64,000 nt of DNA from Rhizobium leguminosarum (GCF_004123835.1 NZ_MZMU01000022.1:1-64000), one strand, 5' to 3'; counted from the first letter of the stretch, positions 43,644 through 53,096 are shown. Program-made: numbers and translations. Notes: a model not told the origin generated them from the sequence alone.

Positions 43644-44495
43644 TCATGCCGCCGCGCGCCATCCATCGCGGATATGGCGGTAGCCTTCGCGATAGACCGC
43701 TTCCGGCGTCTCGGAAAAGTCGCGCCAGACCTTTGTCGCGGCGGCGAGCTCCTTGAGCGCCCGGCCGAAGGCCTCGATTGTCAGCCACCCGTCGTAACCG
43801 CTCGCGCGTAGTGCCTTGAACGTCTCCGCCCAGGGAATGTTGCCACGTCCGGGTACGCCGCGGTCGTTCTCCGAAATGTGGACATGGACGATGCGGGCAC
43901 TGTTTCGCGTGAAGGCGCCGATGGGATCGGCCTCTTCGATATTGCTGTGGAACGTGTCGTACATCGCGCGGATATTCGGATGTCCGATCGCGTCGATATG
44001 GGCCGCAAGGTCGTCCATCGTGTTGAACAGGTAACATTCGAAGCGGTTTAGCGCCTCAAGCCCGATCGTGACGCCGTGCTTTGCTGCATGGTCGCCGATC
44101 GCGCGTTGCGAGGAAACCGAGCGCTTCAGTTCCGCCGGGCTCGGCCCGCTGCCGGAAAATTTGCCGAGTGTCGAATGCAGCGGGCCGCTCAGCATCGTTG
44201 CGCCCAGCGCATCGCTGCAGTCGATGGCCCATTTCACGTAGTCGATGCCGCGCTTGCGGGTTGCGGCGTCGGGGGCGATCAGGTTCATCTGCGGGTCGCC
44301 CATTGCGGAAACGGCGGTCCGTTCCAGGCCGATCCGGTCGAGCAAGGCCCCCAGCCGCCGGTACTCGTCCGGTGTTCCCGAAAAGATCGGGATCTCGACA
44401 CCGTCAAACCCCGTGTCCTTGATATCGCGTAACAGTGTCTCGTGTTTCCGGCCGACACTTGTCGTCCACAGGAACATGCACATGCCGATCTTCAT
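43644..44495 (-). CDS. Sugar phosphate isomerase/epimerase, D-tagatose 3-epimerase-like
   Basis: A 283-residue AP-endonuclease-2-type TIM barrel. Metal and catalytic residues of the ketose 3-epimerase group are visible: GLEALNRFECY (Glu), MYDTFHSNIEEAD (Asp, His), HVHISENDRGVPGRG (His, Arg) and WLTIEAFG (Glu). ATG 44495 sits right after GGGGAGGAGAG. It is divergent from a second member of the family at 44840, with GntR-type operator sites between, and belongs to the sugar or sugar-acid catabolic group. It likely interconverts keto-sugars at C3; the substrate is not fixed. Confidence 0.9.
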   Translation of the reverse strand: MKIGMCMFLWTTSVGRKHETLLRDIKDTGFDGVEIPIFSGTPDEYRRLGALLDRIGLERTAVSAMGDPQMNLIAPDAATRKRGIDYVKWAIDCSDALGATMLSGPLHSTLGKFSGSGPSPAELKRSVSSQRAIGDHAAKHGVTIGLEALNRFECYLFNTMDDLAAHIDAIGHPNIRAMYDTFHSNIEEADPIGAFTRNSARIVHVHISENDRGVPGRGNIPWAETFKALRASGYDGWLTIEAFGRALKELAAATKVWRDFSETPEAVYREGYRHIRDGWRAAA

Positions 44496-44559
44496 CTCTC
44501 CTCCCCTTGGCCCTGCGGCCACTGCGCGGCGGTTTCAACGCCTTATCACTTTCCAGATC

Positions 44560-44593
44560 TGGTCATACCAAATCTTGGAATCTGGTCAAGCCA
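44560..44593. promoter_or_regulatory. Two FadR/GntR-type operator sites
   Basis: TGGTCATACCA (44560-44570) fits the FadR-subfamily pattern TNGTNNNACNA exactly. TGGTCAAGCCA (44583-44593) differs at one base and lies within CTGG-N5-CCAG. Both lie between the divergent isomerase genes and resemble sites upstream of the importer operon. Confidence 0.65.
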
Positions 44594-44839
44594 GTTCATG
44601 GTGCGCTTGGGATGTTGGATTCGCGCCTAAGCAGCAAATGCAGCATAAAATGTCGATCGGGGAAAGAAATATCGACCTTTTGGCCCGTCTTGCAGAGGGT
44701 GAGGAATTACGTTAGAGCTTTCAGATAACGAGAATTGGCCAAACCAGATTGCCGAACGTGGCGAGAGTGGCCAACGATAACATGACCTTTTGCCGCCCGA
44801 TTGGCGATCGAACGTGCTGCAACTGTCTGGGAGGACCTC

Positions 44840-45727
44840 ATGCATCTTTCGACACACAACTGGATGCGGGCCGAACCGCTCGCCGTCACGCTGAAGCGCA
44901 TCAAGAAATATGGCTATGAAAGCATCGAGATATCCGGCGAGCCGGCGCAGTACGACGTCAAGGAGACGCGTTCGCTGCTGAAAGAGCATGGCATTCGCTG
45001 CTGGGGCGCCGTTACGCTGACGCTCGGCGAGCGCAATCTTGCCGCCAGGGACGAAGGCCAGCGCGCCAGGTCGGTGGACTATGTCAAGAGCGTCATCACC
45101 ATGGTCAGCGAACTCGATGGCGAGATCGTCACCCTGGTGCCGGCGACCGTCGGCAAGGTGGTGCCGGATGGTACCGAGGAGGAAGAGTGGACATGGGTGG
45201 TGGATGCCACCAGGGAGTGTTTTGCCCATGCGCAGAAGAGGGGCGTGCGCATTGCCGTCGAGCCGCTCAATCGTTTCGAGACTTATTTCTTCAACCGTGC
45301 CGCCCAAGCGCTGGCGCTCGCCGATGCCGTCAGCCCCGAATGCGGGGTTTGCCTCGACGCCTTCCACCTGAACATTGAAGAGGAAGATATGTATGAGGCG
45401 ATCCGGCTCGCTGGAAGGCGGCTGTTCGATTTCCACGTCGCCGATAACAATCGTTTCGCCGCCGGCCTCGGCCAGCTCGACTGGCCGAAGATCATCGGCA
45501 CGCTGAAAGAGATCGGTTACGACGGCGCCGTTACCAACGAATTCGTCGCTCCGGTCGACCGGACGCCGGCCTCAAAATATCCGGACATGGTCGAGCGAAA
45601 CCCCGTCGACATACCCCCGGAGCAACTGAAGTTTATCCAGGACCACGGCTCCAGCCTTCTCACTGAGAAATTCTACGACGATCAGATGCGGATTACCGCC
45701 GAGACGATCCTGCCACTGATCAAGTAA
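44840..45727 (+). CDS. Sugar phosphate isomerase/epimerase family protein
   Basis: A 295-residue TIM-barrel isomerase, a paralogue-type relative of the divergent gene at 43644. Active-site features: VEPLNRFETYFFN (Glu), CLDAFHLNIEEEDM (Asp, His), FHVADNNRFAAGLGQLDW (His, Arg) and AVTNEFVAP (Glu). ATG 44840 follows GGGAGGA. The next gene on this strand is a mandelate-racemase-family enzyme 59 bases on, probably in the same operon. Exact sugar unknown. Confidence 0.9.
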   Translation: MHLSTHNWMRAEPLAVTLKRIKKYGYESIEISGEPAQYDVKETRSLLKEHGIRCWGAVTLTLGERNLAARDEGQRARSVDYVKSVITMVSELDGEIVTLVPATVGKVVPDGTEEEEWTWVVDATRECFAHAQKRGVRIAVEPLNRFETYFFNRAAQALALADAVSPECGVCLDAFHLNIEEEDMYEAIRLAGRRLFDFHVADNNRFAAGLGQLDWPKIIGTLKEIGYDGAVTNEFVAPVDRTPASKYPDMVERNPVDIPPEQLKFIQDHGSSLLTEKFYDDQMRITAETILPLIK

Positions 45728-45786
45728 CGAACGGAAACACATGTGCCCTGCGGCTCGCGGGCCGTGAGGGGCAGGGGATCCGAAAC

Positions 45787-46956
45787 ATGCGTATCAAGAC
45801 CGTAGAGGCCTGGTGGATTAAAATTCCCATTGAGGCGAGCCGTCAGCACAGCAGCGACTTCGGCCGACTGACGACCTTCGATAGTGCGATCCTGCGGATC
45901 GAAACGGACGACGGCATCGTGGGCTGGGGAGAGGGCAAGAATGCCGCGGGCAGTGCGGGCACCTATGGCACGCTGGTACACATGCTCAATCACGAGATTG
46001 GGCCGAAGCTCATCGATCGCGATCCTGCCGACATCTCCACCATATGGGAGATGCTCTACAACGGCGTACGCCACGAGACGGCGGCGAGTTCTGGGCACGC
46101 CATGCCCGAGATCGCGCGGCGCGGGCTTTCCGTCGCGGCGATCAGCGCGGTCGACATCGCGCTCTGGGACATACTCGGCAAGTCGCTCGGCGTCCCCGTC
46201 TGGAAGCTGCTGGGTGGTCGCAAGGCGGACAGGTTGCCCGCCTATGCCTCGGGCGGTTGGGAGAGCGTGGACCGGATCGGCGAACAGCTCCGATCCTATA
46301 TCGCCGCCGGCGGTTTCAAGTCAGTCAAGATGCGCGTCGGTGCGATGGATCGTGCGCTGCATGTCTCGGCATCGCGCGTGCGGGCGGCTCGCAAGGCAAT
46401 CGGCCCCGACGTCGACCTGATGGTCGATGCGCACGGCACCTATACTGTTGCGGAGGCAAAGCGCTTCATCCAGATGGTCGCCGATTGCGACCTCGCCTGG
46501 TTCGAGGAGCCGGTGATAGCCGATGACAAGCCGGGCATGGCGGAGGTGCGCTCGGCTGGAAACGTGCCGATCGCTGCCGGCGAGAGCGAGGCGACACGTT
46601 TTGCCTTCCGCGATCTTGCCATGCTTCGGGCCGCCGACATATTCCAGCCGGATCCCGCCTTCTGCGGCGGCATTACGGAGGCGATGCGCATCAGTTCGCT
46701 CGCCAGCGCCTTCAATCTCCGTTTTGCACCGCATCTTTGGGCCGGTGCGCCCTGCTTCTTTTCCGGCCTGCATTTGTGCGCGGCTTCCCCGGCAAGCTTC
46801 ATCGTCGAATATTCGCTCGGCGCCAATCCGATGATCCATGATCTTGTCGAGGACACTGTGTCGGTGAAGGACGGCATGGTAGAGATCCCGGACAGGCCTG
46901 GCCTGGGCTTCACGATCAATCAGCGGGTCCTGGAGACTCACGCGCAAAGACAGTGA
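45787..46956 (+). CDS. Mandelate racemase/muconate lactonizing enzyme family dehydratase
   Basis: A 389-residue enolase-superfamily enzyme. The capping domain is N-terminal. Metal ligands are Asp in DLMVDAHGT, Glu in AWFEEPV and Glu in IAAGESEAT. The general bases appear to be the lysine region FKSVKMRVG and the histidine in LRFAPHLWAG, as in mandelate-racemase-subgroup acid-sugar dehydratases. Dehydration of an aldonic or uronic-type acid to a 2-keto-3-deoxy acid is the likely reaction. It overlaps the following GntR gene by 4 bases if that starts at GTG. Confidence 0.9.
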   Translation: MRIKTVEAWWIKIPIEASRQHSSDFGRLTTFDSAILRIETDDGIVGWGEGKNAAGSAGTYGTLVHMLNHEIGPKLIDRDPADISTIWEMLYNGVRHETAASSGHAMPEIARRGLSVAAISAVDIALWDILGKSLGVPVWKLLGGRKADRLPAYASGGWESVDRIGEQLRSYIAAGGFKSVKMRVGAMDRALHVSASRVRAARKAIGPDVDLMVDAHGTYTVAEAKRFIQMVADCDLAWFEEPVIADDKPGMAEVRSAGNVPIAAGESEATRFAFRDLAMLRAADIFQPDPAFCGGITEAMRISSLASAFNLRFAPHLWAGAPCFFSGLHLCAASPASFIVEYSLGANPMIHDLVEDTVSVKDGMVEIPDRPGLGFTINQRVLETHAQRQ

Positions 46957-47648
46957 CGATGAAAGAAAACTCCCTCCTCTCCGATCTCGCGGCGCATCTT
47001 TTCTCGAACTCGAGCGGCAATGGCCGCACGCCTTCGGAGCGAGAGCTTGCGGAACATTTCGGCGTCAGCCGGGGCCAGGTCCGCGAGGCACTGGCCATTC
47101 TGGAGGCAATGCGCATCGTCGAGCGCCGGGCCAAGTCGGGCATCTATCTGACGACCACGGAGGCGAGCGTGGAGGCAATGGCACTTTTTGCCCGCGCCGG
47201 CGTGCCGCTTGATCCTATCCTGATCTACGAGACCGTGGAGCTTCGCAAGATCCATGAGATCAAGGCCGCGGAGCTCGCCTGCGATCGGGCGACGGAGGAG
47301 AATTACCAGCAATTGCGCGATATCCTCGCGGCGTCGGAGGCGAAGCTTGCCGCCGGCGAGGGGCTGGCGCGCGAGGACCGGGATTTCCATTTGGAGATCG
47401 TCCGGGCCACCAAGAACAGCGTCTTCCATCGGGTGTGCAGCGTCTATTACGTCATGGGCGAGCACCGCCTGCCGATCTATTTTGCCGACGCCGCCCGCAG
47501 CCGGCGCTCGCATGAGGAACATATCCGCATCTACGAGGCGCTGCTTGCCCGAGACGGCAATCTGGCCCAGGCGCTGATGAGCGCGCATCTTCAAGGTGCG
47601 GAAAGCTATTGGAAGGGCCTTATCGGCGGTCCAGCGACGGCAGCCTGA
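46953..47648 (+). CDS. FadR-subfamily GntR transcriptional regulator
   Basis: A 231-residue regulator. Winged HTH: RTPSERELAEHFGVSRGQVREAL; C-terminal all-helical FCD effector domain with LVRKIHEIK-like metal-site region (ETVELRKIHEIKAAELA, DRDFHLEIVRATKN, HEEHIRIYEALLARD). The GTG start overlaps the preceding stop as GTGA; ATG 46959 is a close alternative. It lies amid the sugar-acid genes. TGGT-N3-ACCA sites in front of the isomerases and of the importer are the kind this subfamily binds, so it is the likely local repressor. Confidence 0.93.
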   Translation: MTMKENSLLSDLAAHLFSNSSGNGRTPSERELAEHFGVSRGQVREALAILEAMRIVERRAKSGIYLTTTEASVEAMALFARAGVPLDPILIYETVELRKIHEIKAAELACDRATEENYQQLRDILAASEAKLAAGEGLAREDRDFHLEIVRATKNSVFHRVCSVYYVMGEHRLPIYFADAARSRRSHEEHIRIYEALLARDGNLAQALMSAHLQGAESYWKGLIGGPATAA

Positions 47649-47673
47649 TAGGCATAACCGGCGGGGAGGGCCG

Positions 47674-48648
47674 ATGAGCATCATCTTTTCCACACATCCC
47701 CTGCACCCTGCGGCCAGGTCCATGCTCGAGGCTGCGGGTGATCTGCGCGTCGCTTCGGCGCCCGATCCCGAAACATTGCTGCGAGAAGGCCGCGGCGCGG
47801 GCATCGTCGTCGTACGCGCGCCGATCCCGCCGGCCTTCTTCGAGGATGCGCCGGCGCTTCGCGCGGCGATCCGCCATGGCGCCGGGCTCGACATGGTGCC
47901 GATGGATGCGGCGACCCGCGCCGGCGTGCTTGTCGCCAACGTCCCGGGCGCCAATGCCTCGACTGTCGCCGAGCACGTCTTCCTCGTGACACTGGCCCTG
48001 CTTCGGCGCTTTCGCGCGATGGACCGCGAACTGCGTCAGAGTGGCTGGGTGGCGGGCCGCGCCCAATCGGACACAGCCGTCGACCTCGCCGGCCGCACCA
48101 TGGGCATCGTCGGAATGGGCAATGTCGGCAAGGCGATCTTCCAGATCGCGAAGTTCGGTTTCGGCCTGGAGGTGGTGGCCACGAGCCGGTCGCCGGAAAG
48201 CGTGCCGGACAGCGTGCGTTTCGTGACGATCGATGAGCTTGTTGCGACGGCCGACATCGTGGTGCTCTGCTGCCCGCTGACGCCGGAGACGACCGGCTTG
48301 CTCAATGCCGGTCGCATCGGGCGCATGAAGCCCGCGGCCATTCTGGTCAACGTCTCGCGCGGCCCAGTGATCGATGATGCGGCGTTGATCGAGGCGCTGC
48401 GCGATGGTCGCATCGGCGGAGCCGCGCTCGACGTCTTCGCAACACAGCCGCTGCCGCTCGACCATCCCTATTTCGGCTTTGACAACGTCATCGTCACGCC
48501 GCATCTCGCTGGTCTGACGGAAGAGAGCATGATGCGCATGGGAACAGGCGCGGCGAGCGAAGCCCTGCGCGTCATCAAGGGCGACTTGCCCGTTAATTTG
48601 CGCAATCCCGAAGTGGTGGAACATTATCGCAGGCGCTTTCCCGCATAG
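47674..48648 (+). CDS. D-2-hydroxyacid dehydrogenase (NAD-dependent)
   Basis: A 324-residue member of the D-isomer specific 2-hydroxyacid dehydrogenases (phosphoglycerate dehydrogenase/glyoxylate reductase group). NAD site MGIVGMGNVGKAIFQ, catalytic arginine in LVNVSRGPVID, glutamate in the following segment and histidine in VTPHLAGLTEESM. ATG 47674 has GGGGAGGG just upstream, 25 bases past the GntR stop, so it is co-transcribed. It probably reduces or oxidises a hydroxy-keto acid from the sugar-acid pathway. Confidence 0.92.
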   Translation: MSIIFSTHPLHPAARSMLEAAGDLRVASAPDPETLLREGRGAGIVVVRAPIPPAFFEDAPALRAAIRHGAGLDMVPMDAATRAGVLVANVPGANASTVAEHVFLVTLALLRRFRAMDRELRQSGWVAGRAQSDTAVDLAGRTMGIVGMGNVGKAIFQIAKFGFGLEVVATSRSPESVPDSVRFVTIDELVATADIVVLCCPLTPETTGLLNAGRIGRMKPAAILVNVSRGPVIDDAALIEALRDGRIGGAALDVFATQPLPLDHPYFGFDNVIVTPHLAGLTEESMMRMGTGAASEALRVIKGDLPVNLRNPEVVEHYRRRFPA

Positions 48649-48727
48649 CGCCTCGTCGCGACAATTCGAAACGCTCGCTGCCCCTGCCGTGCCGCCGAGA
48701 CCGCTGGCATCCTTCCGACCGATCAGG

Positions 48728-49804
48728 TCAGCCCGCGTGCCGCAGGCTTACACCGCTTCCGGCGTCAAACAGCACGACCTTTTCCGGATTCCATGAAAAG
48801 CGAACCTCATCCTCGATCCGAAGCGCCGTCTGTGTCGGCACGGTCGCGTGGATGAACTTCTCGCCGGTGCGCAGCGTCACGATCTTTTCGACGCCATGGT
48901 TTTCCACGTCGTGGACCCGTGCTTCGCCGGGCGCGCCACTGTCGAGAAAAATGTCCTCGGGACGGATGCCGAAGGTGAGCGGGCGACCGTCTGTCGCGAT
49001 CCCGTGTCCGTTGCCGAGCGGCAGCCGATAGCCCTCGCTGGCCACTGCCTCGCCGCCGGCAAGCGTGCCGGCGATCAGATTCATCGGCGGCGAGCCGACC
49101 GCGCGCGCGACGAAGGTGTTGACCGGGTTTCCGTAGATCTCCTGCGGCGTACCCGTCTGCACCAGTTGACCATTGTTCAGGACGCCGATCTTGTCGCCCA
49201 TCGACATGGCCTCTATCTGGTCGTGAGTGACGAAGAGGAAGGTCGCGCCGAGGTTCATCTGCAGGTTTTTCAACTCGGTGCGAAGTGCTTCGCGAAGTTT
49301 CGCGTCGAGCGCCGAAAGCGGTTCGTCCATCAAGAAGACCCGCGGTTTGCGCACGATGGCCCGGCCGATCGATACGCGCTGCATCTCGCCTCCCGACAGC
49401 CGGTCTGTCTTGCGGTCGAGCAGATGCTCGATGCGCAGTGTCTTCGCAACGCGGTCGACGCGCTCCTTGATTTCTCCGGGTTCAACGCGGCGGATACGGG
49501 ACTTCAATGGAAATTCCAGGTTTTCCCGCACGGTATAGCGCGGGTAAAGCGAATATTGCTGGAGCACCAGGGCTACGTCGCGCTCGGCGGCACCCCAGTC
49601 GGCGACGTCCTGCCCGTCGATGAAGATCTGGCCTGCGGTCGGCTTCTCGAGACCGGCGATCAGGCGCAGCGTCGTCGTCTTGCCGGCGCCGGTCTGCCCG
49701 AGCAGCACGAAGAACTCGCCGTCAGCAATGTCGATGTTCAGGTTTTTCAGCGCCGTGTGGCTGCCGAAGGTCTTGGTGATGCCCTTGAGTTCGATATGCG
49801 CCAT
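48728..49804 (-). CDS. ABC transporter ATPase (UgpC/MsmK type), second of two
   Basis: A 358-residue nucleotide-binding subunit of a carbohydrate importer. Walker A GQTGAGKTTTLR, signature LSGGEMQRVSIGRA, Walker B VFLMDEPLSALD, H-loop FVTHDQ; the C-terminal TOBE/OB region holds GIRPEDIFLD. Its ATG overlaps the stop of the other ATPase gene (TGATG). With that gene it probably forms a heterodimeric ATPase pair. It is the last gene of the importer operon and converges on the 2-hydroxyacid dehydrogenase gene. Confidence 0.93.
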   Translation of the reverse strand: MAHIELKGITKTFGSHTALKNLNIDIADGEFFVLLGQTGAGKTTTLRLIAGLEKPTAGQIFIDGQDVADWGAAERDVALVLQQYSLYPRYTVRENLEFPLKSRIRRVEPGEIKERVDRVAKTLRIEHLLDRKTDRLSGGEMQRVSIGRAIVRKPRVFLMDEPLSALDAKLREALRTELKNLQMNLGATFLFVTHDQIEAMSMGDKIGVLNNGQLVQTGTPQEIYGNPVNTFVARAVGSPPMNLIAGTLAGGEAVASEGYRLPLGNGHGIATDGRPLTFGIRPEDIFLDSGAPGEARVHDVENHGVEKIVTLRTGEKFIHATVPTQTALRIEDEVRFSWNPEKVVLFDAGSGVSLRHAG

Positions 49805-50913
49805 CAGAGTCTGATCCCCAGCGACGAGCCGGTCGCGGTGTTGAAGAAATGTGCCTGGGCGGGGTCGATGCGTGCCCAGACGGCTTCGCCGGGACCAGGC
49901 ACGAAACCGCTCTTGGTGCGTGCCCTGATCATCTGGTGACCGACCTTCAGGTCCACGATGTCGTGCGAGCCGAGAGGCTCGATGATATGCGCTTCGACCG
50001 GCATGAAACCCTCGCGGGCCTCGCGTGAAACGAGCACGCCCTCAGGCCGGACCCCGAGTGTCAGCTTGCCGTTCTCGGCTCTTGCGTCGGAGAGGCGGTT
50101 GGCCAGCACGGCGGGGAACTCGAAGCCCGTCGTCCCGTCGCCGACCTGCACGCTGGTATGGCTGCCCGTTTCGCTGACGGTCGCCGGCGCCATGTTCATG
50201 ACCGGGCTTCCGACGAACTGGGCGACGAACGTGTTGGCGGGTTGCGCATAAACCTCTTCCGGCGTGCCGACCTGCTGAAGGATGCCCTCGTGCATGATGA
50301 CGATGCGGTCGGCGAGCGACATGGCCTCCACCTGGTCATGCGTCACGTAGATGGTGGTTGACCCCTGCTTGATATGCAGGCGCTTGATTTCCGCCCGCAT
50401 CTCCTCGCGCAGCTTCGCGTCGAGCGCACCGATCGGCTCGTCCATCAGCATGGCCTTTGGGCGTCGCACCAGCGCGCGGCCGATTGCGACCCGCTGCATG
50501 TCGCCGCCTGACAGCGCCGAAGGCTTGCGGGCCAGCAGACCGGTGATGCGCAGCACACCGGCGATCTCGCGGACCGACGCATCGACATCGGCACGGCTCA
50601 TCCGGGTAGCGCGGAGCGGGAAGGCGATGTTCTCGTAGACCGTCATGTGCGGATAGAGCGAGAAGGATTGGAACACCATGGCGATGTCCCTGCCGGATGC
50701 CTTGATATGCTGCACCGGCTGCCCGTCGATCAGAATGTCGCCTTCGTCGATCGTCTCCAGCCCCGCGACGGCGCGCAATGTCGTCGTCTTTCCGCAGCCC
50801 GATTGTCCAAGCAGCACGATGAATTCATTGTCGGCGATGGCGAGATTAAGGTCTTTGATGACCTGGACGGCACCGAAATATTTCTGGATCCCGCGAAGTT
50901 CGATCTGCGTCAT
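49804..50913 (-). CDS. ABC transporter ATPase (UgpC/MsmK type), first of two
   Basis: A 369-residue nucleotide-binding subunit. Walker A GQSGCGKTTTLR, signature LSGGDMQRVAIGRA, Walker B AMLMDEPIGALDAK, H-loop VTHDQVEAMSLADR, and a TOBE domain (GVRPEGVLVS). The start overlaps the stop of a 67-codon membrane-protein gene as ATGA. Two distinct ATPases plus a small membrane protein recall the layout of rhizobial glycerol-type importers (glpS/glpT). Confidence 0.94.
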   Translation of the reverse strand: MTQIELRGIQKYFGAVQVIKDLNLAIADNEFIVLLGQSGCGKTTTLRAVAGLETIDEGDILIDGQPVQHIKASGRDIAMVFQSFSLYPHMTVYENIAFPLRATRMSRADVDASVREIAGVLRITGLLARKPSALSGGDMQRVAIGRALVRRPKAMLMDEPIGALDAKLREEMRAEIKRLHIKQGSTTIYVTHDQVEAMSLADRIVIMHEGILQQVGTPEEVYAQPANTFVAQFVGSPVMNMAPATVSETGSHTSVQVGDGTTGFEFPAVLANRLSDARAENGKLTLGVRPEGVLVSREAREGFMPVEAHIIEPLGSHDIVDLKVGHQMIRARTKSGFVPGPGEAVWARIDPAQAHFFNTATGSSLGIRL

Positions 50914-51113
50914 GAATGGCTGCCTTCGTCTGGTTGCGCGTCCCGCGGGATTTTGGTCGTCACCATGAAGGCAATCAGTCCGACGAGCGTCATCGTCATG
51001 CCGTAGCGATGCAGAAACAGGTTCCAGGGCTGGCAGAGCGCGACGATGCCGAGGATCATCAGATACTGCGACGCGGGTTCGAGATATTTCTGGTTCAAGG
51101 CGCGGAAGGTCAT
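50910..51113 (-). CDS. Small two-helix membrane protein within the ABC importer operon
   Basis: A 67-residue protein with two hydrophobic segments (QYLMILGIVALCQPWNLFL, MTMTLVGLIAFMVT) and a charged tail. The start codon overlaps the permease stop as ATGA, and its own stop overlaps the ATPase start as ATGA, so translation is coupled on both sides. That tight packing supports it as real despite its size. Small membrane proteins at this place occur in some rhizobial importers (compare the DUF2160 protein of the glycerol system), but I cannot show homology. It may stabilise the permease pair. Confidence 0.75.
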   Translation of the reverse strand: MTFRALNQKYLEPASQYLMILGIVALCQPWNLFLHRYGMTMTLVGLIAFMVTTKIPRDAQPDEGSHS

Positions 51114-52069
51114 TTGCGGATCGCTCCGAAGCTCATGCCGCGCAGGAGATGGTTCCTGAGCAGGAAGGTGAAGATGGCGACCGGTAGCAGGAACAGGAAC
51201 GTGCCGGCCGCAATGACCGTCCAATCCGGCAGGCCTGAGCCGACCTGGCTCGGAATGAAGGGGGGAGCGGTTTGCGCGCGCCGGTTCGTCATGATCAGCG
51301 CAAATGCATATTCGTTCCAGGCCGTAATGAAGCAGAAGACCGCGGTCGCGGCGATGCCGGTCGCCGCTTCCGGGATGACGATCTTGAAAAAGGCCTCCAT
51401 CCGCGTGTAGCCGTCGACGAGCGCGGCCTCCTCGTATTCCTTCGGGATCTCGTCGATGAAGCCCTTCATCAGCCAAACGGAGAAGGAAAGGTTGAAGGCA
51501 GTGTAGAGGATGATGAGGCCCCAATGCGTGTCGTTGAGGCCGACGACACGGTACATGAGGAACATCGGGATCGCCACGACGACGGGCGGCAGCATGCGCG
51601 TCGACAGGATGAAGAAGAGAAGGTCTGCCTCCCCCTTCACTTTGAAGCGCGAGAAGCCGTAGGCCGTGAATGTCCCCATACCGACAGCCAGCACCGTGGA
51701 CGTGATGGCAACGATCAGCGAGTTCATGAAGCGGTTCGGATAGCCGGAGGGCTGCACCTCGCCGCGGCCGGAGCGAACGATCTTCTCGCCGCCGTCGAAC
51801 ACCATCCGCTCCCACCAGGGGGCGGCGGCATATTCTTCAGGAGTAGGCGCCCCGCGCAGTTGCGAGCGCTTGGTGAAGAGCTTCACGAAGGGCGAGAGTT
51901 CCGGCTCGAAGAGCACCGTCGGCGGAATGGTGGTGGCGAGGTTGCGCGGCTTGAAGGCCGTCGAGGTGATCCAGTAGATCGGCGCCAGGAAGATCAGCGT
52001 GATGACCAGTACGGCGGCGATCGCCACCCGGTTCAGCGCGCGTTCGGAGCGGGTTTGGACGGCAGCCAT
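51110..52069 (-). CDS. ABC sugar transporter permease (MalG-like)
   Basis: A 319-residue inner-membrane subunit with six predicted helices and the cytoplasmic EAA coupling loop, EYEEAALVDGYTRMEAFFKI. Family stretches at the N terminus (VLVITLIFLAPIYWITSTAF) and LSTRMLPPVVVAIPMFLMY are typical of MalG/UgpE types. It starts 1 base after the stop of the MalF-like gene and overlaps the next small gene by ATGA. A 50-residue periplasmic insertion after the first helix (FTKRSQLRGAPTPEEYAA) is characteristic of this importer subgroup. Confidence 0.93.
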   Translation of the reverse strand: MAAVQTRSERALNRVAIAAVLVITLIFLAPIYWITSTAFKPRNLATTIPPTVLFEPELSPFVKLFTKRSQLRGAPTPEEYAAAPWWERMVFDGGEKIVRSGRGEVQPSGYPNRFMNSLIVAITSTVLAVGMGTFTAYGFSRFKVKGEADLLFFILSTRMLPPVVVAIPMFLMYRVVGLNDTHWGLIILYTAFNLSFSVWLMKGFIDEIPKEYEEAALVDGYTRMEAFFKIVIPEAATGIAATAVFCFITAWNEYAFALIMTNRRAQTAPPFIPSQVGSGLPDWTVIAAGTFLFLLPVAIFTFLLRNHLLRGMSFGAIRK

Positions 52070-52070
52070 C

Positions 52071-52961
52071 TCAGCGCTCCTTCACTTTGTTGAGGTACTT
52101 CACGTAGATGTTGGTGATGGCGAGAACCATGACGAGCACGATGTAGGCGAGTGCGCAGGAGCGCCCCGTCTGCCATTCCTGGAAGGCCATCTTGTAGAGC
52201 CGGATGGAGATCACCTCGGTCGTCGGTTGGCTGGTCAGGATGTAGGCGAGGTCGAAGGTCTTGAAGGCCTCCATCGTACGGAAGATGATTGCGATCATCA
52301 GGATCGGCGCCACCAGCGGCAGCGTGATGCGGAAGAAGGTATAGAACGGTCCCGCCCGGTCGATCGCCGCTGCCTCGTAGAGATGTTTTGGCACGGCCGA
52401 AAGGCCGGCAAGCGACAGCAGCATCACGAAGGGCGACCACATCCAGATGTCGGTGATTGCGACCGCATAGAGCGCCATGTCCGGATTCGACAGCCACTCG
52501 AAGGAGCCGAGGCCGAGTGTGTAGTTGATGATGCCGAAGGACGGATCGTAGAGCAGCTTCCAGAAGAGGCCGACCACGGCCATCGAGAGCATCATCGGCA
52601 GCAGCAGCAGCGTCGTCAAAAGACCCTTCAGCGGGATATCGCGGTTGAGCAGCATCGCGGTGCCGAAGCCGACGATCACCTGCCCCGTCACAGAGACGAT
52701 CACATATTTCGCGGTGATGGCGAAATTCGACCAGATGAAAGGATCGTTCAGCAATTCGCGGTAGTTTTGGAGGCCGACAAAGTTGGCCGGCGCGTTCGTC
52801 GAGGCGCGAAAATCCGTGAACGAATAGCCGAGCGAATAGATCAGCGGAAAGATGTTGAAGATGATCAGAAACAGGATCGTCGGGATAATGAAGAGATTGC
52901 GAATGCGGATGTCGCTCATGCCGTGGGATGCGGCACGCGATTTCGTGTCCAGCGATGTCAT
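52071..52961 (-). CDS. ABC sugar transporter permease (MalF-like)
   Basis: A 296-residue inner-membrane subunit with six helices (first: LFIIPTILFLIIFNIFPLIY) and the EAA loop HLYEAAAIDRAGPFYTFFRI. ATG 52961 is the conservative start. TTG 52976 has GGAGG at ideal spacing and may be the true one, adding five residues. It follows the binding-protein gene after a stem-loop and is followed by the MalG-like gene. Confidence 0.92.
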   Translation of the reverse strand: MTSLDTKSRAASHGMSDIRIRNLFIIPTILFLIIFNIFPLIYSLGYSFTDFRASTNAPANFVGLQNYRELLNDPFIWSNFAITAKYVIVSVTGQVIVGFGTAMLLNRDIPLKGLLTTLLLLPMMLSMAVVGLFWKLLYDPSFGIINYTLGLGSFEWLSNPDMALYAVAITDIWMWSPFVMLLSLAGLSAVPKHLYEAAAIDRAGPFYTFFRITLPLVAPILMIAIIFRTMEAFKTFDLAYILTSQPTTEVISIRLYKMAFQEWQTGRSCALAYIVLVMVLAITNIYVKYLNKVKER

Positions 52962-53096
52962 GACTGCGGTTGCCAATCCTCTCCTCCTCCGAGAGTCGGC
53001 GCCGGATGCCGGAAAAGGCATCACGATGCGCGAAGTGAATTCCGGGCGCCGCGCCCTCTCGAACCGCGCCTTTGGGCGCGAGATGCAGAATGCAAA

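Noticed and set aside
50910..51815. 301-codon frame read as one protein
   Set aside because: Only the last 67 codons have membrane-protein character and proper overlaps; the rest is a shadow of the MalG-like permease.
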